Assembly: GCF_028550595.1 (NCBI RefSeq)
Contig: NZ_JAQQGN010000002.1
Location: 620,001-684,000 of the forward strand
DNA from: Luteimonas sp. BLCC-B24
GTDB taxonomy: Bacteria; Pseudomonadota; Gammaproteobacteria; Xanthomonadales; Xanthomonadaceae
Reading direction: 5' to 3'
DNA length: 64,000 nt
In this document: one piece after another, positions 1 to 8,454 of the stretch
Layout: the number at the start of each line of letters is the position of its first letter
Numbering within the stretch: the stretch's first letter is position 1
The notes under the pieces: model-generated
What the model saw: the letters and a program-made list of their open reading frames with translations, nothing else
What the model was told of the DNA's origin: nothing
Databases searched by the model: none
Program-made: the position numbers and the translations under genes

Positions 1-1
1 G

Positions 2-904
2 CCCGACGCCGACGCCGAGGTCACGGTCACCAGCGGTGCCACCGAGGCGCTGTTCAACGCGATCCACGCAGTCGTGCGCGCCGGCGAGGAAGTCATCGTC
101 TTCGACCCGGCCTACGACAGCTACGAGCCGGCGATCGAGCTCGCCGGCGCGGTCGCCGTGCACGTGCCACTCGATCCGCGCAGCTTCGCGGTGGACTGGG
201 ACCGCGTGCGCGATGCCGTCACGCCCAGAACCCGGATGCTGATCGTCAACAGCCCGCACAACCCGTCGGGTGCGATGTTCGGCGCCGACGACATCGCCGC
301 GCTGGCCGAGCTGCTGCGCGGCACCGATATCGTGCTGCTGTCGGACGAAGTCTATGAACACATCGTGTTCGACGGCGCGCGGCACGAATCGATCCTGCGC
401 CACCCCGAACTGCGCGAGCGTGCCTTCGTCGTGTCCAGCTTCGGCAAGACCTACCACTGCACCGGCTGGAAGCTCGGTTACTGCATCGCGCCGCCGGCAC
501 TGAGCGCCGAGTTCCGCAAGGTGCACCAGTACAACGTGTTCTGCACCTTCGCGCCGGCGCAGCATGCGTTCGCGGCGATGCTGCGCGAGGCGCCCGAGCA
601 CTACGAACAACTCGGTGCGTTCTACCAGGCCAAGCGCGATGCGTTCGCCGCGCAGCTGGCGACCACGCGGCTGGACCCGCTGCCGGTGCCCGGCGGCTAT
701 TTCCAGCTCGTGGACTACGCCGCGGTCAGCGATCTCGACGACGCCGCGTTCTGCCGCTGGCTGACCATCGAGAAGGGCGTGGCGGCGATTCCGCTGTCAC
801 CGTTCTATGCGCAACCGCCGGCCGGCCAGCGACTGGCCCGGCTGTGTTTCGCCAAGAACACGGCCACGCTCGACGCGGCCATCGCGCGTCTGCAGGCCCT
901 GTAG
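2..904 (+). CDS. PLP-dependent aminotransferase, methionine/kynurenine type (5' truncated)
   Basis: The gene runs in from the left edge; the reading frame is open from base 2, so only the C-terminal ~300 residues are seen. It is a fold-type I aminotransferase of the YbdL/kynurenine aminotransferase group, which transaminates methionine and aromatic amino acids with 2-oxoacids in the cytoplasm. Visible marks are the SGATEALF cofactor loop at the start, NSPHNPSG in the middle, and SSFGKTYHCTGWKLGY, whose lysine (fragment residue 149) should form the Schiff base with PLP. The downstream RLCFAKN arginine would bind the substrate carboxylate. The substrate is inferred from family resemblance only. 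The next gene starts about 100 bases after the stop on the same strand. Confidence 0.85.
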   Translation, partial: PDADAEVTVTSGATEALFNAIHAVVRAGEEVIVFDPAYDSYEPAIELAGAVAVHVPLDPRSFAVDWDRVRDAVTPRTRMLIVNSPHNPSGAMFGADDIAALAELLRGTDIVLLSDEVYEHIVFDGARHESILRHPELRERAFVVSSFGKTYHCTGWKLGYCIAPPALSAEFRKVHQYNVFCTFAPAQHAFAAMLREAPEHYEQLGAFYQAKRDAFAAQLATTRLDPLPVPGGYFQLVDYAAVSDLDDAAFCRWLTIEKGVAAIPLSPFYAQPPAGQRLARLCFAKNTATLDAAIARLQAL

Positions 905-954
905 CGGTACGCCTGCGACGATCGGTCGCAACCACCGCTTCAGGGGCGCGGTTC

Positions 955-960
955 TACAAT
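955..960 (+). promoter_or_regulatory. Possible -10 box before the SCO gene
   Basis: TACAAT lies 43 bases before the GTG start of the SCO-family gene, which would give a leader of roughly 35 bases. No convincing -35 hexamer is visible at the usual distance, so this is tentative. Confidence 0.3.
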
Positions 961-1002
961 CGGAGGCGGCCGCGACGTGCGGTCGCTGCATCGGATCGTG
1001 CC

Positions 1003-1587
1003 GTGCGTCTGCTGTCCGCCTGCTGCCTCGTCCTGCTGCTCGTCGCGTGCGGCGCGCCGCCGCCGGGCCCGTATCACGGCACCGATCTCGGCGGCGTGTC
1101 CTATGGCCGCACGCTGGATCTCGAGGACGTGCAGGGACGGCCGGTCACGCTCGGCGATTTCCGCGGCGAGTACGTCCTGTTGTCCTTCGGGTACACGCAC
1201 TGTCCCGAGGTGTGTCCGACCAGTCTGTTGAAGGCGACCCAGGTGCGGCGCGCGCTGGCCGATGACGTGCCGCTGCGCATCGTGTTCGTCACCGTCGATC
1301 CACGACGCGACACCGGCGAGATCCTCGCGGGCTACGTCGGTGCCTTCGGCCCGGACATCGTCGCGCTGCGTGGCGACGACATGCAGACGCGTCTGGTGGC
1401 GCAGGCCTTCCGGGTCACGTATCGCGAGGTGCCCACGAGCTCGTCGTATGCGATGGACCACACGATGGTGAACTACCTGATCGGTCCGGACGGCCGCCTC
1501 CGGCTCGCGTTCCAGTACGACCAGCCGGTGACGGAGATGGTCGAGGACATCCGCCATCTCGTCGGCGCGTCGCATGCGGACGGATGA
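1003..1587 (+). CDS. SCO1/SenC-family copper chaperone lipoprotein
   Basis: A 194-residue thioredoxin-fold protein of the SCO1/SenC/PrrC family, which delivers copper to the CuA site of cytochrome c oxidase or acts as a periplasmic thiol-disulfide protein. I chose the GTG at 1003 because it opens directly into a lipoprotein signal ending LLLVAC, with the acylated cysteine near residue 15; upstream in-frame starts would add an arginine-rich noise segment. The copper ligands are visible: CPEVC (C67 and C71) and the distal histidine H153 in YAMDHTMVNY. Expected location is the outer face of the inner membrane. No oxidase genes are in the window, so the partner is unknown. Confidence 0.87.
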   Translation: MRLLSACCLVLLLVACGAPPPGPYHGTDLGGVSYGRTLDLEDVQGRPVTLGDFRGEYVLLSFGYTHCPEVCPTSLLKATQVRRALADDVPLRIVFVTVDPRRDTGEILAGYVGAFGPDIVALRGDDMQTRLVAQAFRVTYREVPTSSSYAMDHTMVNYLIGPDGRLRLAFQYDQPVTEMVEDIRHLVGASHADG

Positions 1588-1682
1588 CCGCGGTCTCGGG
1601 GTTTCCCCGACTTGCGGCCGCGACGGATCGCAGCGTAGCCTCGCGAGCCGGGGGGATGGAACCGAAGGGAGTCAGGGACGGG

Positions 1683-2330
1683 ATGAAGATTCGAGTGTTC
1701 ATGGTCGACGACCATGCGCTGGTGCGCGCGGGGCTGCGCATGATTCTCGCCAACGAGGACGACATCGAAATCGTCGGTGAAGCCGACAGCGGCGAAATGG
1801 CGTTGCCGCAGATCCGCCGGCTCAAGCCCGATATCGTGCTCTGCGACCTGCATCTGCCGGGCATCAGCGGACTCGAGGTCACCGAACGCGTGGTGCGCGG
1901 TCAGGCCGAGACGCGGGTGATCGTCGTGTCCATCCTCGAAGACGGCCCGATGCCGCGGCGCATGATCGAAGCCGGCGCTTCGGGCTATGTCGGCAAGGGC
2001 GGTGATGCTCAGGAACTGGTGCGCGCGGTGCGCGATGTCGCGCGCGGCAAGCGCTATCTCGCCAGCACCATCGCGCAGAACCTGGCGCTGTCGGGCATCG
2101 GCGGCGACGGCACCCCCTTCGATGCGCTGTCGCCGCGCGAGCTCGAGGTCGCGATGCTGCTGGTCCAAGGCCTGCGTCAGGAAGACATCGCGCGGCGCCT
2201 GAGTCTCAGCGCCAAAACGGTCAATACCCACAAGTCGCGCTTGTTCACCAAATTGCAGATCCAGGACAGCATCGCGCTGGCCCGCATGGCCAGCCAGTAC
2301 GGGGTGATGGCCCCCGACCAGACGGTCTGA
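1683..2330 (+). CDS. uvrY: NarL/FixJ-type response regulator, UvrY/GacA-like
   Basis: A 215-residue two-component response regulator. The N-terminal receiver has the acidic pair D9-D10, the phospho-acceptor D55 (VLCDLHLPG) and the conserved lysine in GYVGKGG. The C-terminal LuxR-type helix-turn-helix is seen from about residue 145 (LSPRELEVAMLL to LSAKTVNTHKSRLFTKL). Spacing and wording through the linker (SGYVxKG, GKRYLASTIAQNLALS) closely resemble UvrY/GacA, which activate small RNAs of the CsrA/RsmA system; that assignment is by resemblance. The start at 1683 is preceded by a purine-rich AAGGGAGTCAGGGAC stretch. No cognate kinase is adjacent, as is usual for BarA/GacS. Confidence 0.85.
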   Translation: MKIRVFMVDDHALVRAGLRMILANEDDIEIVGEADSGEMALPQIRRLKPDIVLCDLHLPGISGLEVTERVVRGQAETRVIVVSILEDGPMPRRMIEAGASGYVGKGGDAQELVRAVRDVARGKRYLASTIAQNLALSGIGGDGTPFDALSPRELEVAMLLVQGLRQEDIARRLSLSAKTVNTHKSRLFTKLQIQDSIALARMASQYGVMAPDQTV

Positions 2331-2415
2331 GCACGGGCGGTCGACGGCGTTGAGGGCGGCAGTGGACCGGCGCATTCCGGCCCGGCCGGCGACTCCAGGG
2401 AATCGACGGTGAGCC

Positions 2416-2449
2416 AAAAAAAAACGCCCCGGCAGGACCGGGGCGTTTT
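2416..2449. terminator. Bidirectional intrinsic terminator between uvrY and rne
   Basis: An 8-bp stem CGCCCCGG/CCGGGGCG (2425-2432 and 2438-2445) with a 5-base loop. It is flanked by nine A on the left, a strong U-tract for rne on the minus strand, and four T on the right, a weaker tract for uvrY on the plus strand. The two genes converge here. Confidence 0.85.
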
Positions 2450-2463
2450 CGCGAGCGTGTGCG

Positions 2464-5400
2464 TCAGGCGTCGCGTGCCGGCGGACGCGCGTCCGGTGCG
2501 GCATCGTCGGGCGTGTCGTCACCGGGTTCGGCACCGGCCTCACTGTCGGCGGTCGCGGGCGATGCGGACGCGTCGTCATCCGCGGTCATCGCCTCGGCCG
2601 CTGACGGCGCCGGGTGCGCGGGGGCGGACGAGGCGTCTGGCGCATCGAACAGACCCGGGGCGACCGGCGACGTACGCGGGGCCGCGGTGTCGGCCTCGGC
2701 GGGCTGCGCCTCGGTCACGGGCGCCTGCGTCACTGCAGCCTGCGTCGGTGCCGTCACCTCGGTTGCGGCGTCATCCGCAGGGCGGATGTCGGGCTGTGCC
2801 GGTGCGGTAGAAGGCGTGGACGGTTCGTCCGCTGCATTCGACGCGGCCGGCTCGACCCGCGACGCCGGGACGGCGTCGTGCCCCGGCTCCGCATTAGCCT
2901 GCGGCGCCGCTGCAGACGTGGCCGCGGAACGATCTGCCGCAGCCGCAGCCGCCACCATCGCGGGCGCCACGACGTCGGCGGCCTCGCGTGCCGGCGTGAT
3001 CGCCTGGGGCTCGGTCGTGGTCGTCGTCGTGGTCGCGGTCGGCGACGCTGCCTGCTCGATGGCAGCCGGTTCGGACGCCGTGTCCCGGGCGTCGCCGCCT
3101 TCGGACACCGCTGCCGCTCCACCGGCCGCAGCGACCGATGCGGCGGGCACGGCACGCGCCGGCGTGGGCGCCGCCGTCACCGCAGGCGACGTGGCCGGCA
3201 GGTCGTCGAAATCGAACTCGGGCTGCGCCCGGCTCGACGGCATGATCCCGGACGGCTCGTCATCGCCATCGGCGTCGAGATCGGTCTGCGCGTCCTCGCC
3301 GGCTGCGCCGGTGTCGCCCTTGCCGCGACGGCGACGGCGGCCACCGCGACGTCCGCGACGGCGACGGCCGTTGCCGCCGGCCTCGTCGTCCCCGGCCTGC
3401 TCCTCGTCCAGGTCCGTGGACGCCACGGCCGGATTCGTTTCCGGCACCTCGGCGTGCACGTCATCGGCGACCGGCGACGGCGCTGCGATCGTCGGCGCAG
3501 CGACATCCGCACGCGGCGCGGGCGCGGCTGCAACGATGTCGGGCTGTTCGGCCGGCGCAGCCGCAGCCACGCCGACGGCGGCAGCTGCCGTCACGCTGGC
3601 GTCCGTCTCGCCCTCGGGCCGCGGCGCGCGCGGCGGTCGCGGCGCCTTCTGCTTCTGGCGACGCTCCTGCTGACGTTCGGGGGTGCGCTCCTTGCGCGCG
3701 TCCGGCGCGGCCTGCTCGCGGCGCGGGTCGCGCGGCGCGGCGGCCTGGTCCTCGCGCGGCGCGCCGGCCTTCGGCGCGCCGTCCTGGCGGTTGCCACGGC
3801 GGTCGCGGCGCTGACCGTTGCGGCCGCGGTCACCACGACCTTCGCTGCGCGCCTGACCGTCACGCGGCGCGTCCTGGCGCGTGCCGCCCTGCGAGGGACG
3901 CGGCGCCGGGGCGGCGGGGGCCTGCGGTGCGAACCACGCCTTCAGCCAGCCCATGAACCCCCCCGTCGGCGGGGCGGCCGCAGGTGCCTGCACGGGCGCG
4001 GGCGCGGCCGGCGCCGGGGCGGCCGCCACCGGCTCCGGACGCGGCTCGCGCACCGGGGCGGGCTGCGACGGCCGCACATTGGTGACCGCCGGCGGCGGCA
4101 CGTTGAGGTTGTTCTTGCTCAGCGCGATCGTGGCCACGCGACGCGGCGTGCCGCGCTGGTAGCTCGGCCGGCTGGTCTCCTCGCCGAGTTCGTTCTCGCG
4201 CAGGCGCGACACCTCGTAGTGCGGGGTGTGCAGCTGCTCGTCGGCGACGATGATGATCGGCGCGTCGTGGCGCTTCTCGATCTCCGCCAGCGCACTGCGC
4301 TTCTCGTTGAGCAGGAAGTTGGCGATCTCGACCGGCGCCTGCACCAGCACCTGGCCGGTGTTGTCCTTCATCGCGTGCTCTTCGGCGACGCGGATGATCG
4401 ACAGCGACAGCGACTCGATGCTGCGCATGCGGCCATGGCCGTCGCAGCGCGGGCAGACGATCTGGCTCGACTCGCCCAGGCTCGCGCGCAGGCGCTGGCG
4501 GCTCATCTCCAGCAGACCGAACTTCGAGATCCGGTTCTGCTGCACGCGCGCGCGGTCGTACTTGAGCGCGTTCTGCAGGCGGTTCTCGACGTCGCGCTGA
4601 TGCTTGTTCGACGACATGTCGATGAAGTCGATCACCACCAGGCCACCGAGATCGCGCAGGCGCAGCTGGCGCGCCACTTCGTCGGCCGCCTCGAGGTTGG
4701 TGTTGAACGCGGTTTCCTCGATGTCGCCGCCCTTGGTCGCGCGCGCCGAGTTCACGTCGATCGCGGTCAGGGCCTCGGTCTGGTCGATGACCAGCGCGCC
4801 GCCGGAGGGCAGGCGCACGGTGCGCTCGTAGGCGCTCTCGATCTGCGACTCGATCTGGTAGCGGTTGAACAGCGGCACATCATCGGTGTAGTGCTTGAGC
4901 TTGCGCAGGTTGTGCGGCATCACCTGCTCGACGAAGTCACGCGCCTCGGCGTACATCTCCGGCGTGTCGATCAGGATCTCGCTGATGTCGGCGCGCATGT
5001 AGTCGCGCAGCGCCCGGGTGATCAGGCGTGATTCCTGGTAGATCAGGAACGGCGAGGGCTTGCTCAGCGCGGCCTCGGCGATCGCGCGCCAGATGGAGAG
5101 CAGGTAGTCGAGGTCCCACTGCAGTTCTTCGGCATCGCGACCGACACCGGCGGTGCGGATGATCACGCCCATCTCGTCGGGGATGGTCAACGCGTCCATC
5201 GCCTTCTTCAGCTCGGCGCGGTCCTCGCCCTCGATCCGGCGCGACACGCCGCCGGCGGTCGGCGAGTTCGGCATCAGCACCATGTAGCGGCCGGCCAGCG
5301 AGATGAACGTGGTCAGGGCGGCGCCCTTGTTGCCGCGCTCTTCCTTGTCGACCTGGACGACGACCTCCTGGCCCTCGCGCAGGAGTTCCTTGATCGAGCC

Positions 5401-5658
5401 CTTGTTCGGGTCGACGCCGGCCTGGAAATAGTCGCGGGAGACTTCCTTCAGCGGCAGGAAGCCGTGACGGGCGGCGCCGTACTCGACGAACGCGGCCTCG
5501 AGGGAGGGCTCGATGCGGGTGATGCGGCCCTTGTAGATGTTGGACTTCTTCTGTTCCCTCGACGGCTGCTCGATGTCGATGTCGTACAGGGTCTGGCCAT
5601 CAACGATGGCGACGCGCAGTTCTTCTGCCTGCGTCGCGTTGATCAGCATGCGCTTCAT
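2464..5658 (-). CDS. rne: Ribonuclease E
   Basis: A 1064-residue endoribonuclease that starts mRNA decay and matures rRNA and tRNA, and scaffolds the degradosome at the inner membrane. The S1 domain lies near residues 37-120. The catalytic metal-binding aspartates are D301 ([11 protein letters not shown]) and D344 (VVIDFIDM), and the zinc link is C402-C405 (VCPRCDGHG), each two residues short of the E. coli numbering. The C-terminal half is a low-complexity Arg/Pro/Ala/Glu-rich scaffold. Near residues 566-580 it carries [14 protein letters not shown], an amphipathic helix in the same place as the membrane-targeting segment A of E. coli RNase E. Degradosome partners cannot be judged from the sequence. 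It ends at a strong terminator and is divergent from rluC, as in E. coli. Confidence 0.97.
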   Translation of the reverse strand: MKRMLINATQAEELRVAIVDGQTLYDIDIEQPSREQKKSNIYKGRITRIEPSLEAAFVEYGAARHGFLPLKEVSRDYFQAGVDPNKGSIKELLREGQEVVVQVDKEERGNKGAALTTFISLAGRYMVLMPNSPTAGGVSRRIEGEDRAELKKAMDALTIPDEMGVIIRTAGVGRDAEELQWDLDYLLSIWRAIAEAALSKPSPFLIYQESRLITRALRDYMRADISEILIDTPEMYAEARDFVEQVMPHNLRKLKHYTDDVPLFNRYQIESQIESAYERTVRLPSGGALVIDQTEALTAIDVNSARATKGGDIEETAFNTNLEAADEVARQLRLRDLGGLVVIDFIDMSSNKHQRDVENRLQNALKYDRARVQQNRISKFGLLEMSRQRLRASLGESSQIVCPRCDGHGRMRSIESLSLSIIRVAEEHAMKDNTGQVLVQAPVEIANFLLNEKRSALAEIEKRHDAPIIIVADEQLHTPHYEVSRLRENELGEETSRPSYQRGTPRRVATIALSKNNLNVPPPAVTNVRPSQPAPVREPRPEPVAAAPAPAAPAPVQAPAAAPPTGGFMGWLKAWFAPQAPAAPAPRPSQGGTRQDAPRDGQARSEGRGDRGRNGQRRDRRGNRQDGAPKAGAPREDQAAAPRDPRREQAAPDARKERTPERQQERRQKQKAPRPPRAPRPEGETDASVTAAAAVGVAAAAPAEQPDIVAAAPAPRADVAAPTIAAPSPVADDVHAEVPETNPAVASTDLDEEQAGDDEAGGNGRRRRGRRGGRRRRRGKGDTGAAGEDAQTDLDADGDDEPSGIMPSSRAQPEFDFDDLPATSPAVTAAPTPARAVPAASVAAAGGAAAVSEGGDARDTASEPAAIEQAASPTATTTTTTTEPQAITPAREAADVVAPAMVAAAAAADRSAATSAAAPQANAEPGHDAVPASRVEPAASNAADEPSTPSTAPAQPDIRPADDAATEVTAPTQAAVTQAPVTEAQPAEADTAAPRTSPVAPGLFDAPDASSAPAHPAPSAAEAMTADDDASASPATADSEAGAEPGDDTPDDAAPDARPPARDA

Positions 5659-6037
5659 GGTGGACGTTCCTTAACGCGCTCTCGCGCGCGGAACGCCGGG
5701 GCGTTTCGCCTGGATGCGGCCCGAGGCCGCCGCGCACGCGCAGCGGTCTTCCGGATTGTCCAGCGCTACGACACCACGGCGGGCCGCGGGAGCGCTCGTT
5801 GTTCTTAGGGTGGAGCGGGACCGCGGGCCGTGTCCGGCCGGTCGTTCGGACGGTCGGGCACGCCTCGCGGGACGTGTTCAGCGCCGATGCCAGGCATCGG
5901 GCGATAACCGGTACCGCCGTGCAGCCGCTAACATGGCCGCCCCTGGGGCGGTGGCCGCGCACTGTCCGGAGACCTTTGGAAGGCGGGCTTTTGGCCCGGG
6001 TTCTTCCAGAGAAATCAGCACCTTATATCGCGGCGCG
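5659..6037 (-). promoter_or_regulatory. Long rne 5' leader, probably autoregulatory (rne/rluC gap)
   Basis: The ~400 bases between rne and rluC hold no convincing gene. A minus-strand extended -10 box at 6038-6045 would give rne a leader of about 370 nt. E. coli rne also has a leader of roughly 360 nt, where RNase E cleaves its own message to limit its synthesis. Inverted repeats are present, including a 7-bp stem CCGATGC/GCATCGG at 5884-5900. The comparison is by length and position only; I cannot fold the leader here. Confidence 0.55.
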
Positions 6038-6045
6038 AGTGTAGC
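6038..6045 (-). promoter_or_regulatory. Extended -10 promoter element for rne
   Basis: On the minus strand the sequence reads TGCTACACT, an extended -10 (TGn plus TACACT, hexamer at 6038-6043). The same nine bases occur in front of rpsB. No good -35 is visible, which an extended -10 can tolerate. Confidence 0.55.
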
Positions 6046-6059
6046 AGATAAACCCCCAG

Positions 6060-7019
6060 ATGACTGACAGCGGTTCCAATTCGACCGGCGGCGTGCGTCT
6101 GGTGCGCGTTCCCGATGACCGGGACGGCCAGCGCCTCGACAATTTCCTGCTCGGCCAGCTCAAGGGCGCGCCGCGCTCGATCGTCTACAAGATCGTGCGC
6201 AGCGGGCAGGTCCGGGTGAACGGGGGACGCGCCAAGGCCGAGCGCAAGCTCGAGGCCGGCGACGAGGTGCGGATTCCGCCGGTCCGGCTCGAGGCGCCGG
6301 GCGAGGGCGGCGTTCCGCCGAAGGGCCTGCTGGCGGCGATGGACGCGAGCATCGTGTTCGAGGATGCCCGCCTGCTGGCGATCAGCAAGCCGTCGGGCAT
6401 CGCCAGCCACGGCGGCAGCGGCGTCAGTTTCGGGGTCATCGAAACCCTGCGCGCGCTGCGGCCGAACCAGTCGCTGGAACTGATTCACCGGCTCGACCGC
6501 GACACCTCGGGCCTGATGGTGCTGGCCAAGAAGCGCTCGGCGCTGACCCAGCTGCAGGCCCTGCTGCGCGAAGATCACGGCGCCGGCATCCGCAAGCGCT
6601 ATCTCACGCTGCTGGCCGGACGCATGCCCGACGGGACCATGAGCGTGGACGCGCCGCTGCACGTCGGCCTGCGTCAGGGCGGGGAGCGCCACGTCCAGGT
6701 CAATCCGCAGGGCAAGGTCTCGCTGAGCCACTTCGGCGTGCTGGAGCGGCGGGGCGGCCAGTCCTACTGCGAGGTCCGGATCGAGACCGGCCGCACCCAC
6801 CAGATCCGCGTCCATGCCCAGCACATCGGGCATCCGGTGGCCGGCGACGACAAGTACGGCGATGCCGAGACCAACCGGCGCCTGCGCGAACAGATCGGGC
6901 TCAAGCGCCTGTTCCTGCACGCCGCGTCGCTGGAATTCACCCTCGACGACGGCGAGGCCTACGTGCTCAACGCGCCGCTGGCCGAGGATCTGCGCGAGGC
7001 GCTCGACCGCCTGCGCTGA
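6060..7019 (+). CDS. rluC: 23S rRNA pseudouridine synthase RluC
   Basis: A 319-residue RluA-family pseudouridine synthase; RluC modifies U955, U2504 and U2580 of 23S rRNA in E. coli. An S4 RNA-binding domain is at about residues 18-80 (RLDNFLLGQLKGAPRSIVYK), followed by the catalytic domain with HRLDRDTSGLMVLAKK, whose second aspartate is the nucleophile, and the late motif GRTHQIRVHAQHIGHPVAGD. Its divergent placement next to rne is conserved with E. coli and supports RluC over RluD. An AT-rich CCTTATAT at 6021-6028 could be its -10. It converges with the minus-strand gene that ends 9 bases beyond its stop. Confidence 0.93.
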   Translation: MTDSGSNSTGGVRLVRVPDDRDGQRLDNFLLGQLKGAPRSIVYKIVRSGQVRVNGGRAKAERKLEAGDEVRIPPVRLEAPGEGGVPPKGLLAAMDASIVFEDARLLAISKPSGIASHGGSGVSFGVIETLRALRPNQSLELIHRLDRDTSGLMVLAKKRSALTQLQALLREDHGAGIRKRYLTLLAGRMPDGTMSVDAPLHVGLRQGGERHVQVNPQGKVSLSHFGVLERRGGQSYCEVRIETGRTHQIRVHAQHIGHPVAGDDKYGDAETNRRLREQIGLKRLFLHAASLEFTLDDGEAYVLNAPLAEDLREALDRLR

Positions 7020-7028
7020 GCGGCGCGC

Positions 7029-7406
7029 TCAGGGACCGAGGCTGTAGTCCACCGGAATCCGCAAGGTGCCGGCCACGGGCGCGCCGTCGCGCCGGCCGGG
7101 GGCATAGGTCCACTGGCGCGCGGCGTCGATCGCGGCCGTGTCGAGGTCGTCGCGTCCACTGGAGGACTCGACCTGCACGTCCTGCAGCCGCCCGTCGGCA
7201 TCCACACTGACGCGCAGTTGCACGGTGCCACCCGCGCCGGCGCGGAACGCGGCGAGCGGATAGACCGGCGTATGCAGGCGTTTGGAGCGGATGTCGACCG
7301 ACGGGCCGAACGTCCCGGACGCGGGCTGGGCCGGCGCCTGCAGCGACACGATGCCCAGACACAGCGCCAGACCGGCGCGGGCATACGCCGGGCGCCGTCG
7401 GGTCAT
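7029..7406 (-). CDS. Small secreted protein with a TonB C-terminal domain
   Basis: A 125-residue protein with an N-terminal signal peptide (hydrophobic segment followed by APAQPASG) and then a TonB C-terminal fold over about residues 40-120: [41 protein letters not shown]. It lacks the N-terminal anchor helix and the proline-rich spacer of a full TonB, so it is unlikely to energise receptors alone and may be a periplasmic partner or decoy; its role is unknown. The start overlaps the phhB stop as ATGA (7403-7406), so the two are translationally coupled. Confidence 0.8.
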   Translation of the reverse strand: MTRRRPAYARAGLALCLGIVSLQAPAQPASGTFGPSVDIRSKRLHTPVYPLAAFRAGAGGTVQLRVSVDADGRLQDVQVESSSGRDDLDTAAIDAARQWTYAPGRRDGAPVAGTLRIPVDYSLGP

Positions 7407-7744
7407 GCGACCAGCCGATCGGCCTTGGCCGCGCAGATGAAGTCGTTTTCCGACAGGCCGCCGACATCGTGGGTCGAATACCGCACGACGACGCGGTCGT
7501 AGTGCACGCCGAGATCGGGATGGTGGTCCTCGCGGTGGGCGACGAACGCCAGGGCATTCACGAAGGCCATGGTGCGGTGATAGTCGTCGAACCGGAACGT
7601 CCGCGTCAGTGCCTGGCCGTCTTCGGCCAGCGTCCAGCCCGGGACATCGGGCAGCAGTTCGCGGATGCGGGCTTCGGGCAGGCGGTGCTCGGCGCCCCGG
7701 CGGGGCAGGCAGTGGGCATCGGCGAGCGGGATCAGATCGGTCAT
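7403..7744 (-). CDS. phhB: Pterin-4a-carbinolamine dehydratase
   Basis: A 113-residue PCD/DCoH-family enzyme that dehydrates 4a-hydroxytetrahydrobiopterin to regenerate the pterin cofactor of phenylalanine hydroxylase. The active-site signature is present as [16 protein letters not shown] near residues 70-85, followed by the family-typical [17 protein letters not shown]. Length fits the family. No phhA is in the window. It is transcribed divergently from nfuA across 86 bases and heads a two-gene unit with the TonB-domain protein. Confidence 0.92.
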   Translation of the reverse strand: MTDLIPLADAHCLPRRGAEHRLPEARIRELLPDVPGWTLAEDGQALTRTFRFDDYHRTMAFVNALAFVAHREDHHPDLGVHYDRVVVRYSTHDVGGLSENDFICAAKADRLVA

Positions 7745-7817
7745 GGTGGCTCCTTGCGGGCGTGTGCGGTATTCATGCGACAGACGGACAGGGCCACGTG
7801 CCGCCGCGCGGGGCCGG

Positions 7818-7823
7818 TAGAAT
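7818..7823 (+). promoter_or_regulatory. -10 box of nfuA, suggesting a leaderless transcript
   Basis: TAGAAT ends only 7 bases before the nfuA ATG at 7831. With usual spacing, transcription would start at or one base before the A of the start codon. No Shine-Dalgarno sequence fits in between. Confidence 0.5.
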
Positions 7824-7830
7824 ACGCCGC

Positions 7831-8424
7831 ATGATCAACATCTCCGAAACCGCCCAGGCCCACTTCCGCAAGCTGATCGAACGCGAAGCGACGCCGGGAC
7901 TGGGTGTCCGGCTGTCGGCCGTGCACGCCGGGACCAGTCGCGCCGACGTGCGGCTCGAGTTCGCCGACAGCGGCGAGCTGCTCGGAGACGAATGGGCGAT
8001 CGACTGCGAGGGCTTCACGCTGTGGCTCGACGCGCCCAGCGTGCCCTACCTCGACGGTGCGGACATCGACTACGAGGCGCGTGCGACCGGCGGGCAGTTG
8101 CAGATCCGCGCGCCCAAGATCAAGGGCGAGGCGCCCCCGGAGGCCGCCTCGCTGGTCGAGCGCGTGCGCTGGGTGGTCGAGAACGACGTCAATCCGCAGC
8201 TGGCCCAGCATCGCGGCCACGTGACCGTGCAGGAAGTGACGGCCGACGGGGTCGTCGTGCTGCGCTTCGGCGGCGGTTGCCACGGCTGCGGCCTGGTCGA
8301 CGTGACCCTGAAGCAGGGCATCGAGAAGACCCTGATGGACAAGGTGCCCGGCGTGACCGCGGTGCGCGACGCGACCGATCACGACACCGGCGACGCGCCG
8401 TATATGCCGCGCGACGTCGCGTAA
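7831..8424 (+). CDS. nfuA: Fe-S biogenesis protein NfuA
   Basis: A 197-residue protein that carries [4Fe-4S] clusters to target apo-enzymes. The N-terminal half is a degenerate A-type carrier (HesB-like) domain without its cysteines, and the C-terminal Nfu domain has the cluster-binding CxxC in [11 protein letters not shown] (C150 and C153). The ending with DxxDHxxGDAPYM is typical of gammaproteobacterial NfuA. ATG 7831 was chosen because it starts the canonical [15 protein letters not shown]; longer in-frame extensions are noise. Confidence 0.95.
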   Translation: MINISETAQAHFRKLIEREATPGLGVRLSAVHAGTSRADVRLEFADSGELLGDEWAIDCEGFTLWLDAPSVPYLDGADIDYEARATGGQLQIRAPKIKGEAPPEAASLVERVRWVVENDVNPQLAQHRGHVTVQEVTADGVVVLRFGGGCHGCGLVDVTLKQGIEKTLMDKVPGVTAVRDATDHDTGDAPYMPRDVA

Positions 8425-8454
8425 CCGGCCACGACGACGGGCGGCCGCGAACGG

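Noticed and set aside
2614-5031. An 805-codon open frame on the plus strand opposite rne
   Set aside because: Its translation is Arg/Ala/Gly-rich shadow sequence in the strand opposite a certain gene; such frames arise from the G/C bias at third positions.
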